64,000 bases of DNA from NCBI GenBank assembly GCA_905331475.1, contig CAJNYU010004686.1, positions 1 to 64,000 on the forward strand, read 5' to 3'. The notes under the pieces were generated by a model. The model saw only the letters and a list, made by a program, of their open reading frames with translations. It was not told where the DNA came from and ran no database searches. The stretch comes from Rotaria socialis. Its lineage: Eukaryota; Rotifera; Eurotatoria; Philodinida; Philodinidae. Positions 38,221 through 51,400 of this stretch are shown in pieces (position 1 is the stretch's first letter; each line of letters starts with the position of its first letter). The position numbers and the translations under genes are program-made.

Positions 38221-39925
38221 ATGATTACAAGCTCTTCGCTGTAAGTATATAGAAATATACTACTCTGACAAGAAAACCTAGAACAGGATTAATTGCAGAC
38301 GACAACAAAACTTAAATTATATTTCTATAACTAATTGTTCTCATTCTTTTTTATGTGGAAACTTGTCCACTAGCATCCATGGTGGAGATATCAATGATGA
38401 TAATAATTTTGAATCTTCAATTGCTGCTGAAGGCTATGTTATAAATAGCGTCTCAGCTCCTTTGCAATTATTTACGTTCGAACGGCGTTTACCGAACCAT
38501 GATGACGTATTGATTCGCATTTATTATTGTGGTATTTGTCATACTGATATTCATCAATGGCAAAATAATTGGGAACATTCAAACTATCCTCTAGTTGCTG
38601 GCCATGAAATTACTGGAGTTGTTGAACGTGTTGGTTCTAATGTTAAACGGTTTCGTATCGGTGATCGTGTTGGTGTCGGTTTTATTGTTGATTCATGTCT
38701 TAGCTGCAAGAATTGTAGGATAAATTGCTTTTTCTATTGAAGTTTTTTTTTTATGGAAATTTTTCAGGTGAAAATAATCTTGAGCAACATTGTCCTGATG
38801 TTTCCTATACCTGTAATGGTACTGAACTTGATAAAGTAACACCAACATACGGCGGTAAGCATCATGTCCTGAAAATATGAATTACTATTCTCATCAAATG
38901 CATTCTAGGCTATTCAAATTTTATTACTGTTAAAGAACATTTTGTTTGTAAAATTCCAAAAAACTTACCATTAGACGCAGCTGCACCATTACTCTGTGCT
39001 GGTATCACAACTTACTCACCTTTACGTCAATATAATGTTGGTAAAAATACACGTCTAGGGTATAGAAATTGGTTTATTTCTATCTATTAACTATTCTATT
39101 TTTCATTGTAGAGTTATCGGACTTGGAGGACTTGGCCATATGGCTGTCAAATTTGGTGTAGCCATGGGNTGTAAAATTCCAAAAAACTTACCATTAGACG
39201 CAGCTGCACCATTACTCTGTGCTGGTATCACAACTTACTCACCTTTACGTCAATATAATGTTGGTAAAAATACACGTCTAGGGTATAGAAATTGGTTTAT
39301 TTCTATCTATTAACTATTCTATTTTTCATTGTAGAGTTATCGGACTTGGAGGACTTGGCCATATGGCTGTCAAATTTGGTGTAGCCATGGGTGCACATGT
39401 TACTGTTATTTCAAGATCAAGATCGAAGTGCTTTGATGCAGTTAAACTTGGTGCCAAAGCATTTATTTATTCGAAAGATGAAGAAAAACTAAAGTTAGCC
39501 GATGATTCTTTTGATTTTATTATGGATACTACTTCAGCCGCACATAATGTTGTTGCTATGATGAATATGTTAGCGTTTAAAGGAGTTTATTGCATGTATG
39601 TATTATGTTCTTTTTTTGAAGTTTGCTGTTTCTTATTTGTTGCAAAAAAAAAGGTTTTATTCCTTTTAGGGTTGGCGCATCACCAAAGTCAGTTGAAATT
39701 GCACCATTTCTTCTCATAGCTAAGCGACCAATTATTACTGGTAGTTTGATCGGTGGAATGAAAGAAACTCAAGAAATGCTTGATTTTTGTAGTAAACATG
39801 AAATTACGTGCGAGATTGAGAAGATTGAAGCAACGCCGAAACAAATTCAAATGGCTTACGATCGAATATTGAAATCAAAAATTAGATTTCGTTTTGTACT
39901 CGATATTATAAATTCTTTTAAATAG
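38221..39925 (+). CDS. Zinc alcohol dehydrogenase, CAD family (copy B), with an assembly duplication
   Basis: The intended gene has six exons: 38221-38240, 38374-38714, 38768-38854, 38909-39059, 39335-39595, 39670-39925, giving 371 residues. The first exon ends in phase 2 as in copy A. Zinc ligands ([17 protein letters not shown], structural C-x2-C-x2-C-x7-[10 protein letters not shown]) and VIGLGGLGH are all present. Between exons 4 and 5 the window carries an extra exact repeat: 38947-39168 recurs at 39170-39391 across the N at 39169. Read literally this would duplicate part of exons 4 and 5, but it has the form of an unmerged contig overlap. The proximal cofactor loop is RSRSK-like, again suggesting NADP(H). 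Coding sequence diverges clearly from copy A outside the shared tract. Confidence 0.88.
38947..39391. repeat. 222 bp exact direct repeat across a single N
   Basis: Bases 38947-39168 and 39170-39391 are identical, including intron 4, and are separated only by the N at 39169. Contig ends that overlap but were joined with a spacer look like this. A true tandem duplication would break the reading of the gene. Confidence 0.9.
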
Positions 39926-40528
39926 CTTCGATTTTCTCTTCTTTTTTTTCTTCTTTCTGCCTGAAAATACTGTTAATGAGTAATGGTAAAAGTATATTTA
40001 ATAAATTTTTCAATATCGCTCTCGTATTATTTGATAATTTCATCACATTGACTGATTCTCAAACGCATTTAACAGTAGGTGAACAACGAAAAATTTCGAT
40101 TAAATAAAAGTGATTTATGACAGACAAAAACTGTATTATTGTCAATGTTCTTTTCCTTTGTGCCGCTGATTGCATGCGACGTTGTTGCAAGCAATTGAAA
40201 ACAAAACATCCAAACAGAAAAAGTGATGATATATGAAATACGAGAAGTAATTTTGTCCATCGATGCATGCATCACTATAGAACGCCCTTCGTAACACATA
40301 ATGCAAAAGATAGGTTTTCTTTTCTTTTTTTTGCGCGTGCTCATCGAACGGTGACCGTCACTAATCATGCACATGCTTGTTTAACTACGCGAAACATGCA
40401 TGAAAAAAAACGGCGCGATATCTGTTTATTTCTCTTATACCTTAAACGTCCACGTGTGTGATGCTATGCATTAATAAAAAGTATACCGAAACAAACATCT
40501 GTCTATCTATACATTTAGAAGAAAAAAA
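39926..40528. other. Intergenic, no supported gene
   Basis: Overlapping frames on both strands (40059-40461) have no domain. Probably the 3' flank of copy B and the 5' flank of the next gene. Confidence 0.55.
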
Positions 40529-40960
40529 ATGTCATCAGCAGCGAGAATTAGTACCATTGACATTGAATCAGAGCCAAGGATTTCCATTGAACTTAATGAT
40601 AAGGAAAAATTTAATAAACGATTTAGTTCGAACAATCAAAAACAAAAGAATTCATCTAAAATTAAGGCAAAATCTCCATCAACATATGTGTACGAATTAC
40701 GAGCGGAGGACATACGGGAATATCGATTATGGTCACTTGCTTCGTTAATTCTATGTTTTTTTATCATTGCACCAATAATTGCTTTTTATTATAGTCGGCG
40801 TATACGTGAAATGAAGAAAAACCAAGAATTAACTCGAGCTCAATCATTGTCTTATCGCGTTCAAAATTTACTCATTTTGTCGAATATCATTGGCGCTTTT
40901 ATATGGGTTGCCTTACTTTTTGTCATCGGTGTACTTTTTGTAATGGGTGATTTCCTCTAA
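40529..40960 (+). CDS. CD225/dispanin-like two-TM protein
   Basis: A single exon encodes 143 residues. About 65 hydrophilic N-terminal residues precede DIREYRLWSLASLILCFF, a first membrane segment (about 68-90) ending in YYSRRIREM, a short basic loop with an Ala-x-Ser-x-x-Arg type pattern (RAQSLSYRVQNLLILSN), and a second membrane segment (about 115-140). The order WSL, Cys, P, YSxR, loop, S-x-x-V-x-N and second TM fits the CD225/dispanin superfamily (IFITM, PRRT and TMEM relatives). Those proteins act in membranes as partial hairpins; the function here is unknown. No introns seen. Confidence 0.6.
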   Translation: MSSAARISTIDIESEPRISIELNDKEKFNKRFSSNNQKQKNSSKIKAKSPSTYVYELRAEDIREYRLWSLASLILCFFIIAPIIAFYYSRRIREMKKNQELTRAQSLSYRVQNLLILSNIIGAFIWVALLFVIGVLFVMGDFL

Positions 40961-41158
40961 ATATTCCTAGTCTTTTTTTTCTTATTATGCGTACATGCAT
41001 ATTTTGTTTTGTAGTTGTCATAAAGCTTTAAATAAAATGTCTGGTGATATCTACTCGATGAAGGGCAAGGACAAAGCCTACACACGTGCCTATATTCTAT
41101 TTGTGCTACATATAACCCTGCCGTATAGCGGTAAGGTTGAGCAGAGCGAGAGAGAGTG

Positions 41159-41190
<32 letters not shown>

Positions 41191-41498
41191 CGTGACGTAG
41201 AAGTGAACATGAGGCAGATATTGAATCGTTTTCTATTTGCTAGTCTCTCTTTTTTTGCTTTTTTTCCTGTATCAAATGAGCGTACAGCGTCTGATATGAT
41301 TGTACAATAGCCTTACAATGATCAAATGATTTGATCACTCGTCCTTACTCTTCTTGTTATAATCTGTTTTTTCCTTTTACACTTCAGTTTTTTTCTTTTT
41401 CAGCCTTGTGTCTAATGAAACAAGCAATCTAGTTAGAATCTAACTTCGAACAGTCGTGCGTCGTCGTGTCTACAACATACATATACAGGTGATTAACA
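40961..41498. other. Intergenic with GA repeat
   Basis: No gene seen. A GA/CA microsatellite occupies 41143-41191. The region ends in an acceptor-like CATATACAG 10 bases before the next ATG. Confidence 0.55.
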
Positions 41499-41960
41499 AT
41501 GGCAGCAGTCGTCAGCTCCTATCCACAACATGTGTACCATCAGCAAGCATATTTTAATTCAAAATTATCACCCTTTTATGGCGCTCAATATATTCCAAGT
41601 AACTTTTACAAACCCAAGCTTCAAAAATCACATAAACAACAGCCAAAACCTCGGACACCGACGCCGACAAAATCAATTGAAAACATTGATTCCAATTTGC
41701 AACAACTACGTCCTAGACGTGAGCCTCGTATTCGTCGCCAAGTAATTTTATTACCAACACCGGAGCCTATCTACAGACAAGTACGACATCGATTACCAAC
41801 ACCTGAACGACAAGTTATTCAACGCACTGTCATTCAAAAAGCTAACGGCGAAGTTCACATACGACACCAACGACATAGAAAGAGCGTAAGAAGTCATAGT
41901 CAATCGGAAGCTGCTACAGAAACACCAACACCTCGTACACGACCAACTAACGCAGATTAA
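41499..41960 (+). CDS. Basic Pro/Arg/Gln-rich protein, unrecognised
   Basis: One exon encodes 153 residues. The N-terminus is Tyr/Gln-rich (YPQHVYHQQAYF), followed by a basic PTPTKS region and two related blocks, LLPTPEPIYRQVRHRLPTP and ERQVIQRTVIQKANGE, ending in Arg/Ser and Thr-Pro repeats. It looks intrinsically disordered; TPxP/TPTP motifs suggest proline-directed phosphorylation or protein binding, by inference only. The coding frame is clean, and an AG acceptor-like site (ATATACAG) lies 10 bases before the ATG. I recognise no family. Confidence 0.6.
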   Translation: MAAVVSSYPQHVYHQQAYFNSKLSPFYGAQYIPSNFYKPKLQKSHKQQPKPRTPTPTKSIENIDSNLQQLRPRREPRIRRQVILLPTPEPIYRQVRHRLPTPERQVIQRTVIQKANGEVHIRHQRHRKSVRSHSQSEAATETPTPRTRPTNAD

Positions 41961-44900
41961 AGACAAAAGTCTTGCACTTAATATTACTTAAATTATATTT
42001 ATTGCTGTGATGGTTCTTTTTCATTTTTTTAATATTATCATGCTTGTACTCACCGTAGAAATATTATATTTGTATAGAAACTTAAAATAAAACAATACAT
42101 GTAATAGATAGATGCAACTAGAACAAGAAAAACGATATGCAATATGCAATTCTTGTATAATCAATTCAATATAGAACTTCAATTCGAAATAAAACTTGCA
42201 TCTTATGAGTGTTAATGAACGAAAAAAACGCGTATAATTTTTGGGTGTGCCGTGTGACTGTCATAAAAAGAAACAGCCAAATCGGTTGGACATAAGAATA
42301 CATAGACTATTTCTGGCTTAGGAATTGGATGTGCACTACTTCATAGTCGAACAAAATATTTGATCCCCTGAGTCATATGAGTACAGTTAATTTTGAAAAT
42401 ATATCACTAATTCAATAATATCTTCTTACGTCATTTGATACAGATCAGAATAAGGAACTGAATCACACAATTTCTCTTAAAGAGCTTTTGATATAAATCT
42501 TTGTCGCTAATCCACATTTTTTTGTCAACTCAAATTACGCCGATTGTTTTCTTTACGTAGAAAACGACGACTTAGCTTTTGCATTATAAATATTTGACAA
42601 AACAAAAAAAAAGAAAAGGTGAAATGACTAGCGTTGATATTTGTTCGATTTACCCGTCCATTCAATACCATCAACAAACAGTAATTGCGTGCACTTTGCA
42701 ATGAAGATATTTTGGAACAATGCTACTTTTTAGATAACTATATTTCGTAGTTGCAACTCAGTTGACAATCATCATGACGTTAGTTGATATTAAGGAGCCA
42801 ATGATTTTTGTTTTTGTATTTTAAACTCAATCAGCATTTATTTCATCTTTGAAGCAAAGATGCCAGTAACTTATTTAAACTGAAGCGACCATAAAATCAT
42901 TGAAACAATAACATTCTACCTGTATATGCTATGTATGCTTCGATGAAGAGATAATCGATGTTTTGAACGATTACAAATAGAAAAAGTGTCAATATTAAAC
43001 TATATTGTTCATAGTAAAATCGTAGTATTGAAAATTTGCTTTTCATACTATTATTTTTATCAGTACATCATACTAAAAGAACGCGTTGATCCGATCGCAG
43101 TAAAAAAAAAGAATAAATTTACATAAAACTAACTTCAACGAATACTTTTTAATAGTTCTCGATTTATGTTCGTCCAGTATTGGTACATTTATGAGAAATA
43201 TTTTACTAAACAACGAATAATGTTAACGCTAGTTATCAAATAAGACATGCAATTCAATTCACATTAGAACCTAGCCTCAAAAGTTTTCAATTACTCAGCT
43301 ACATACGCATTTGGATTTGCAATTGTTCATATAAATTCTGTAATACAATTGACAAGCATACAACGAAGAATAATATCAGTTATTTTAACTTATTATAGTT
43401 GGATCTCTTGACGTTCCCATAGGCATAGAATAATTCTCAGATCCTTTCTGTATGCAGTTTCCGTGTGTTATCCATACAGACACTGTAGACATTGGCCATG
43501 GGATTTGTAAAGTAAGTTTTTAGTAAAATGCTAGACGATCGAAACATCATTACAGTGATAGTTCTTTACCGAGAATTTTATTTTTATTTATAAGTGAGTA
43601 GCCTATACGTCAGAAACGCTTCTATCGCTGTATCTATCACAATAACTGTTGCTGGCAAGCTAAGAAATGTTTTTTGTTAGATCATAATATTACTTGCTAA
43701 CTTGTTTTCTTTTAACTTTTCTGATAAGGAAATTGAAGATGATAGTATTGAATGCATGTACTCAACGGATAACACATACTTCTTGTTGACTTACTCTGTT
43801 CTCAACTAATAATGATATCCATCATTAAACAGTTCAGCCCTCAAAGTACAAAATGCTACGATGCCATCTAAATCATGGAATCATTATTTAAATTGAGTTG
43901 CATATTGATCTAGCAATAATTTATGAAGCGGTATCGTTGCAATCATATTACATTTATCTAGTTTCAACTGTAAACACAGGCAGTATACAATTTACTCAAC
44001 AAGATCTTCGATAGATTCATTTTTATATATTCGACTGTAACCATCCGGCTGTTTCTATAGAGATTTTATCAAATTACAGTTGGTTTGTTTTTGTGTCCTT
44101 GAATTCTTGCAGTTTTCTTATTGATGCAATCGTATGACTCACTCGTCATTATTTATTCTTTTCTCAGAGCAAAAAAAAACAAGCATTGAAATTAATAATC
44201 GTGTTTGATGATCTAATGAGATTTTGGGCTTTCATTATTCTCCTGACAATAATAAACCTTCGAGAAAATTACATATGGTGGAACATGAATTCTGTTTTTG
44301 TTGGAGATTTATTTTAAGAATTGGTGAGAAGCTTCGACGTTTTCATGAATGAAAATTAACGAATAGCAAAAGCACATTGTTGGCCTTGCATCTGGATATA
44401 GTTTTGATTAATAGTGATTTGTTTTCTATGACCAACGCAATATAGTTTGTTGTTCCATATATCGAAATAACAATTGTTTTAGACTAAAAATTCAGAAATA
44501 TTCAATTTTTTCTTCTCAACGTATCAAGTTTCCACACAAATGATCGAGTGTATTATTGAAATTGATTTTGTAACGACTTTTCCATTAATATAATTGAATT
44601 CGATAGCTACCATAAACAGAAATTCTCTAGACTGCGTAATACTATGTTTGACTTTGATGCCGTAATACTGGGCACGTTTCAAATTCGTATGCTTTTTCTC
44701 TTCAATCTAGGAGAGTCGACGACATGAGTATTTGCAAACACTGCACTAGTCATTTCGTCAACAGTGGTAATGTTTGCAATTATCGACTAGTATTTCATCT
44801 TTTATTCTTGCGAAATTTTTAAACGAACAAACTGATTCTGTTCGGCCTTCCTGAAAATCGATATTGATCAGGTGAACATTAGTGAAGTAAAATAAATATT

Positions 44901-45479
44901 ATTTTAGACTGAAGAAGCAATGAGTAAAACTGAAAATTGAAGTCGTCATAGATCTCCCATTCGACGAAAATCTTACATAGAAACGTATATGAAGATTAAG
45001 ATTTGAAAAGAATATTGACTCACGAAACCACTAAAGCATAAAGAACATACAATATGATTGATTAATAATGTGATTGTACGCATATTTTTATTATTTTCTG
45101 TATTTGTTTCTTTTTTTTGTCGAAGGATAGTAGTTTTGTACTATTCATCTCATACAAATGTAAAAATGCACTAAGTAGGATAACAAAAATAGCTCTATCT
45201 ACCTCTTTGAAATAAAAATAATAAGAATCAACCTGGCAAGAAAAGCTGTCTGAACTCACTTCCATCTAGGAAGCCTTTAGATGGCGCTCTTTTTTGCTTC
45301 CGTTCCATCAATTCTGATTGGTAAACTTGTCAATTTCACATGAATCATTTTACTTACGTGCCAAAAAAAAGGAACAACAAAAGAAAAAAACTTCGATACT
45401 TTTTCTGTTTTTTATTCAGTTTTTTTCAATGGAAATGATCTATTTATGGATATAGTCTGAATGTGTTCATATATTCTTA
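41961..45479. other. 3.5 kb tract without a supported gene
   Basis: Very AT-rich, with no long frame on either strand except minus 45062-45265, which lacks a domain. Nothing repetitive stands out by eye. Confidence 0.6.
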
Positions 45480-48400
45480 ATGATCATAAAAATGCTTCAT
45501 CATTTAATATATATTCTCATTTTATTTCTTGTTCAACATACAACTGAACAATATTTGCTGGGAACTCATTTCTATGTTAATCAGGAAAATATTCTGATCG
45601 ATAATACTTTAAAAACTGTTTCAACATTAGCACGTCCCTATGATCTCGTTGCATTTATTGGCCAATCCGAACGATTGGCTCGTATTGATCATTTGCAAAC
45701 ATATATTGATGCTGTTGATGATGCCGATGAGTCAACTCCACAACAACAATCAGATAAACTTGACAGTGATGCACAAGAGAACAATGAAAATATTAATAAA
45801 TGTTATCATTTTATGAGTAATGATGAATCATTAATATTTAAAATTCTCAAAACAAATCTCTATGATACATTTTATATACCATTTGAATTAAAAAATATTT
45901 CAAACAATTATTCAGTTAATGAAAAGTCGAAAACAAAAATTTTAACGTGTAATCATTTTTGTCAGGCTAGAACGAGTAAGTGAGATTTATTTTGTAGGTT
46001 TCGTTGACACAACCGGCAAGAGAATTGAAGTGTACGAGTCAAAATAGAAGCATAATCAAAGGATCGTAACAGAAAAGTCGAAAAACAGAATTTTTTCTGA
46101 TTAAATAGGATTATTTAGTTTAGTCGATTTCTTTCACCATCATTTAGTAGTACTAGATCGAAATTCATTATTTTATTATTTTCTCGATGTACCTAATATT
46201 TAATAACACGTGTTAAATTGCTCGAAAACATAAAATCATCACTTACTAATGGAATTACCTAAATGACACATGTTATGAAAAATTCGTATTGCAATTCAGT
46301 AAGCAATTTCTGTTAAAAAAAACGTCGCCATAACATTTTTTTTTCTACTGACCTGCCGTTTCTCGTACAGAGTCAATAATGCGCGAAAAACAAATTTCTT
46401 CTTGCCCTCAGGACACAGTACTTCGGTAGCAGTCTCTATAATCTCCCTGTACTCCCTAAGAACCAACGGGGGAAAATCGGATTCCAGGATCCATTGGGAT
46501 CTCACGAGATCCAGCGATATTCATCGGTATAAATTATGTTTTTAAGAAATTATAAGAACAAAACACAGCAATAAGATTCATATTATCAAAATTTACAAAT
46601 CATAACACGCGATAGAAGACGTAGACTGGTCTACGCGATAGGCTCATAACTCGAACTTATGCATTTGATATTTTGTAATATTAGGTTATTAGGAAAAGAT
46701 ATTACCACCTTTCAGCAGGTAGGAGAAGAATCATTAAGACATTCACTTATTTATGATGTTTTTAGACTATCCATGCACATGAGAACTTTTCAAAATATTT
46801 TAGGAGTTCTGTACAATAAAGACGAGAATGATAGGAAATCGCTGTCTTATGATATTTCAGGAGTGGGAGGGGTGGCACTTTATTAGATTGGGTGAAGCTC
46901 AGTTGAAGTTGATTTGCTATCATAAACTAGCTTCTCACAATGAAGCATGAGATAAATTTACGAATTTCAGGTGATAAGCCGCATCAAAATATTTACTTGA
47001 GTTTTGTCACAAAAAAAGCTGCTATCTCGTGCTTTTATTTGTAGGCAGAATTTCTAAGTTTCCATTGAAAAGCGAAAAGCTAGAAAAAAATACAAAAAGC
47101 ATTTATTTAGGATTAAAAATTGGTTCTAAAAAGAGACTTCACTTGAGTGTGTAGGGTGTTATTGTAGGTGTGCGTTTGGCGAGCAGATGATATCCACATC
47201 TTCAATTCAAGTGACAGAACATACTTCCTTGTTTCTATCTCGAGAATTTAGTGAAAGATCAGTAAAAATAGATAAAGTTATTTATTCTGTAGAATTTTTG
47301 TGGGGAACAATATTTGGCTTTTTTATTTTCTCGTCAGCTATTGAAATATCGATCTAGCAGTTCGTTTTGATAAAACAGTCTTTACAATCTAGAATTTAGC
47401 ACTGTTACTATGCTGAAAAAGACAATATTCTTTATATAGTTAGTATTTATATAAACGTGAAAGTATACCTTGATTATTATGAATTATGCAATAATCTTCT
47501 ACTGCACCGATAGGATCATTGGGACACATGTATTTGAACAAAAGGAGCAGCTCGATATTCAGATATAAGTATAAAAGTAATCTTTATTCAGACTATGATT
47601 GTTTAGCCAGCATTTTTTTTAAATCTTAATTAATTATTATGACTACATGGCACTAAATAAAATGAAGAGAATGACTATAATAAAACAGAAGATGTATCCT
47701 CTGATATAACTAACTTTTGTGCTTAAATATTACATAATTCTATGATTAATTAAGTTTGCATGTTATTTCATGTAAATAAGACAAAATGTTTTCCTATGAG
47801 TCATGCAAACACGATTACTGGCTCTACTATTGCCTCAGTTTTTCAGTTCTCTTCATTATAACCGGACTTCGAAGTCATCCTATATTACTATATTGTTAGA
47901 AAAAATGAAGATTCTTTTGAAGAAATTCATATTTTGTTTTAAATAACGACTTGTGCACGACTTTTAATATTCTGAATACCTTATATAACCAAGCGCATAG
48001 ATATTAGTGACAAAAATATGTCAGCGTTCAATCTGAGATTCAGTCCACTCCCAGATCTGCCTGAATTAATCTAGGATTCTCACTTTGAAGAAGTTCCATA
48101 TCACACTGACGGAGAATATTTCGTTAAAACCCTCAGTAGTCCCTGGATAGTGGTTGGATTCGTTTTTCTTGGAAAACTATGCAGACAAAATGGTATTCCA
48201 GATAATACTGTTGTCGATTGAGGAGTTGACGTAGGATTCAGGCAGTTGTAAAACATTTTCCATAGAAGAGAAACTTTTATAGAAAATTATCTATTAGTAT
48301 TTCAGCGCATACTTAGTTCTTTCATAGATGATTGCAATACTTGCAACACCATCGTCTCAACAAATTTTACCAGGAAGGATTCCAATTTAACATATATCTT

Positions 48401-51400
48401 AAGACTAATGGAAGTTTTAACGAAAATTTTTCCGACAATTTGACATTAGACTATTTCAAAGTGAGAGCCAGGATTAGGCGCTCACATATATGTATATACT
48501 GCTCGTTCCTCTTTGTTGCCAATATGGCTAGGCTGTGATATGATTGTTTATTTTTGTTTTATTAAAGATTCTCGAGTCAAACACTCACCATTTTTTTACA
48601 GAATCGAAATGAAATCGGACTTTGATGAGATATTGAATTCCAGATGAAACAAAAAATAAGCATTGATGAACAATTTTAGCCATAGATTGCCAATAATGAT
48701 TTTTCAGTTTTTGTTTAATTTTCGATCAAGTTTTTGTTCTATTAGTTTTATTACTCTCTAGGCTATAAGCGGTTTCAATTTTTTTCCTACTAGTTTTATT
48801 GATGTTCACTTGTACATACTTAGCATAAGATTTAATTATTCAAGTTAAAGGTCCTAAAATTTAGCCTGAATCAGTGCCCTATAAATGTACTATATACGAA
48901 TATAGGATCCTATATAAATGATTCTTTTAATTCCTATATTCCCGCAAAGTGCTTCAACGAAGCCAGATTGCACCATATAAATAAACGTAGCAGAGGTGAC
49001 AACCCCAAAATATTATGGGGTTTGTCTTTTCGAATAAAGCTAAATTTGCGTTTTGCCTAGTCTCGCATTTGTTTTTGAGTGAGGCTATACGTTCTGCTGC
49101 TTATGTATATGATTCACATTTTCCACCATGTTTTAGCTTTTTGCTCTACAACAATAAACTCTTTACCGACTTTTAACGAAATACCAAAAATTCCGAACGT
49201 CTTTCTTGTAAAGGAGATAAAAGATTGACCAAATCGATAACAGAAATCATTGAAAAATAATATTGCTTAACTGCATCAAATCTTAATGGACACCTGTGGG
49301 AGCCAGGCAAGAAAAATCCGAAGTCAATATAGTCTCAGAAATGCTTAGAAACCTTCATCATCTTCCATTGGGATCCGCTTTTCCCCCTTGCTAAGAACTG
49401 AGTAAAAAATACTGAAATATTATGACCGATCATAGATCGGCCTCTTCCTCTCTTTTCTAAACAAGAACAAATACATAAGTTGCACTACTTTTATTTTTTT
49501 TTTCTAATTTTAAAGGTCTAGTAACATTTGATAATTTGCCAAGTATTTCGACTCGTTATGATGAACAACAAGCGATTCGTATTGACGATGAAGAAATCAA
49601 TAGTCAAACAACAGTAAATTATGATAAACAAGCTATATGGTCTATAAATGAATTAAACAAAAATCGAACATCATGGCTGGCCTATGTTTATTTAAGCCGA
49701 TATTTTCATTCGAATTTTTCATACGATAATGCTATTGATTGTTTACGTTGTGCACTCATTTATGGATCAAATAATGATGATATTGTATTAACTGAATTAG
49801 CTAATATTGTCTTTCGTTATGGCTATATACGTGATGCAATTATATTTATTGAACGAGCATTAGATTTTCATTTGAAATCAAAAACAACAAATGTTAGGTC
49901 ATTATTTATTCGTTCGATATTGCATTATTATTTGGGAAATCTCTGTACTATTGATAATCGATTTGTATTAGCAATACAATTTTACAATAGAACAAAAATT
50001 CTATTAGAAAGAATTACAAAAATTAACGATGACCAACAATTGCAGATGTAAGTAGAGATTAACGCAAAGTTTTCTTGTGCTACGTCAATTTTGATCACAC
50101 GATGAATAACTGACACACTCTGTAGGTTGTTCTTGTAGATAGTAAATTATGTCTTGGTATTCAAGTCAAATGAATCAGTTGACTTTTCTTAAGACTCCAC
50201 TCGACCAAGTAAACCTTTCAATGAGCTCAATTTTAAAAGGAATTAGAAACCAATCAATTCGTTTCTCAAGACTCTGATAAATCTTCATGCTTTGTTTATC
50301 ATCAAAATATTTATTAGCGAAAAGACTAATCTCATAACTGAATGATTTCAGCTAATTTTCTTTTGTCTGATATACATCAAGCAGACGGAATGCGATAGCT
50401 AAATCATGCCAAATATGTTCTAAAAATCCTATAGAAGAACATTTCTCGACAAGAAATATAAGGAGTTCATCAGTTAAAACTAACATTGTTTTAATAGAAA
50501 AACTAGTCTGAATGAAGAATCCTGATTAAATTTTTTTTTTCAAATGAATTTTAATTTCAAGCCTTTCATCAACGTCGCTCGCGTCATTATCGATGCCATC
50601 ATTACTATCGATATCAAAAGAAAAACTCGATGCACTAGGTTGCCATTTAACATTAGAATCATCATTACAACGTAAACATCATTTATTACAAACGAAATTA
50701 GCTCAGTTAAATCAATTAAGATCAATAACTGATGAACTCATACAATTGAATAATCTTATTAAACGTGATTTGTCAAATGGTCAATCATTTATTGATTATT
50801 TACGTCAGTTGAGAGAAGAGGAAAAACAAATTATCTGTGATTGGAAAAAAACCCGGAAACGTAAATTTATTAGCGATAACATATCGAATTATTTATTTTC
50901 ATATAGAAAAAAATATTCGACAATAATGAAACAAGAAGACTATTGTCGTACTAATGATAATTATTCATTTATAATAAAAACAATAAATAATACTATTACT
51001 GATAATTATGATTGTCGGCCACGTGACAATTTCATTATTATTGGCGAAGAGATCGGTATGAACGACGAATCGTCGTCATTGAACAGAAAGCAACAGCTTA
51101 TGTCATGTAAGTTATAAAGCATTATTTAAAAAATAAATTTAATTAAACAGACAAAAAAGATTTATCAGACATAATTTTTACTAGACAAATAATTTATAGA
51201 ATTATATAAAGTTACTTTAATATAACAAGTAGAGTTGCATCTGGTACACTTGTAGATCAGGAATGAAAAACAGAAATTGTCCAGATTTCTGCATGTATGG
51301 CATGGTTATGTTTTCGGTACTTTGTTTTATCATCGTTTACTTTCTTTGAATGGCTTTTATAAAGAAAAAGCAGAAGGACAGACCCTCCGGCTGCATAAGA

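Noticed and set aside
38363-38740. Independent start for ADH copy B at 38363
   Set aside because: The codon is TTG, inside an intron. The ATG at 38221 gives a first exon with the same phase as copy A.
38701-38767. Apparent non-canonical splice donor in ADH copy B exon 2
   Set aside because: Moving the donor three bases upstream gives GTAGGA, a GT donor in the right phase, and restores the structural zinc pattern C-x2-C-x2-C-x7-C.
50540-50725. Minus-strand frame opposite TTC17 exon 3
   Set aside because: Low-complexity mirror of the coding strand.
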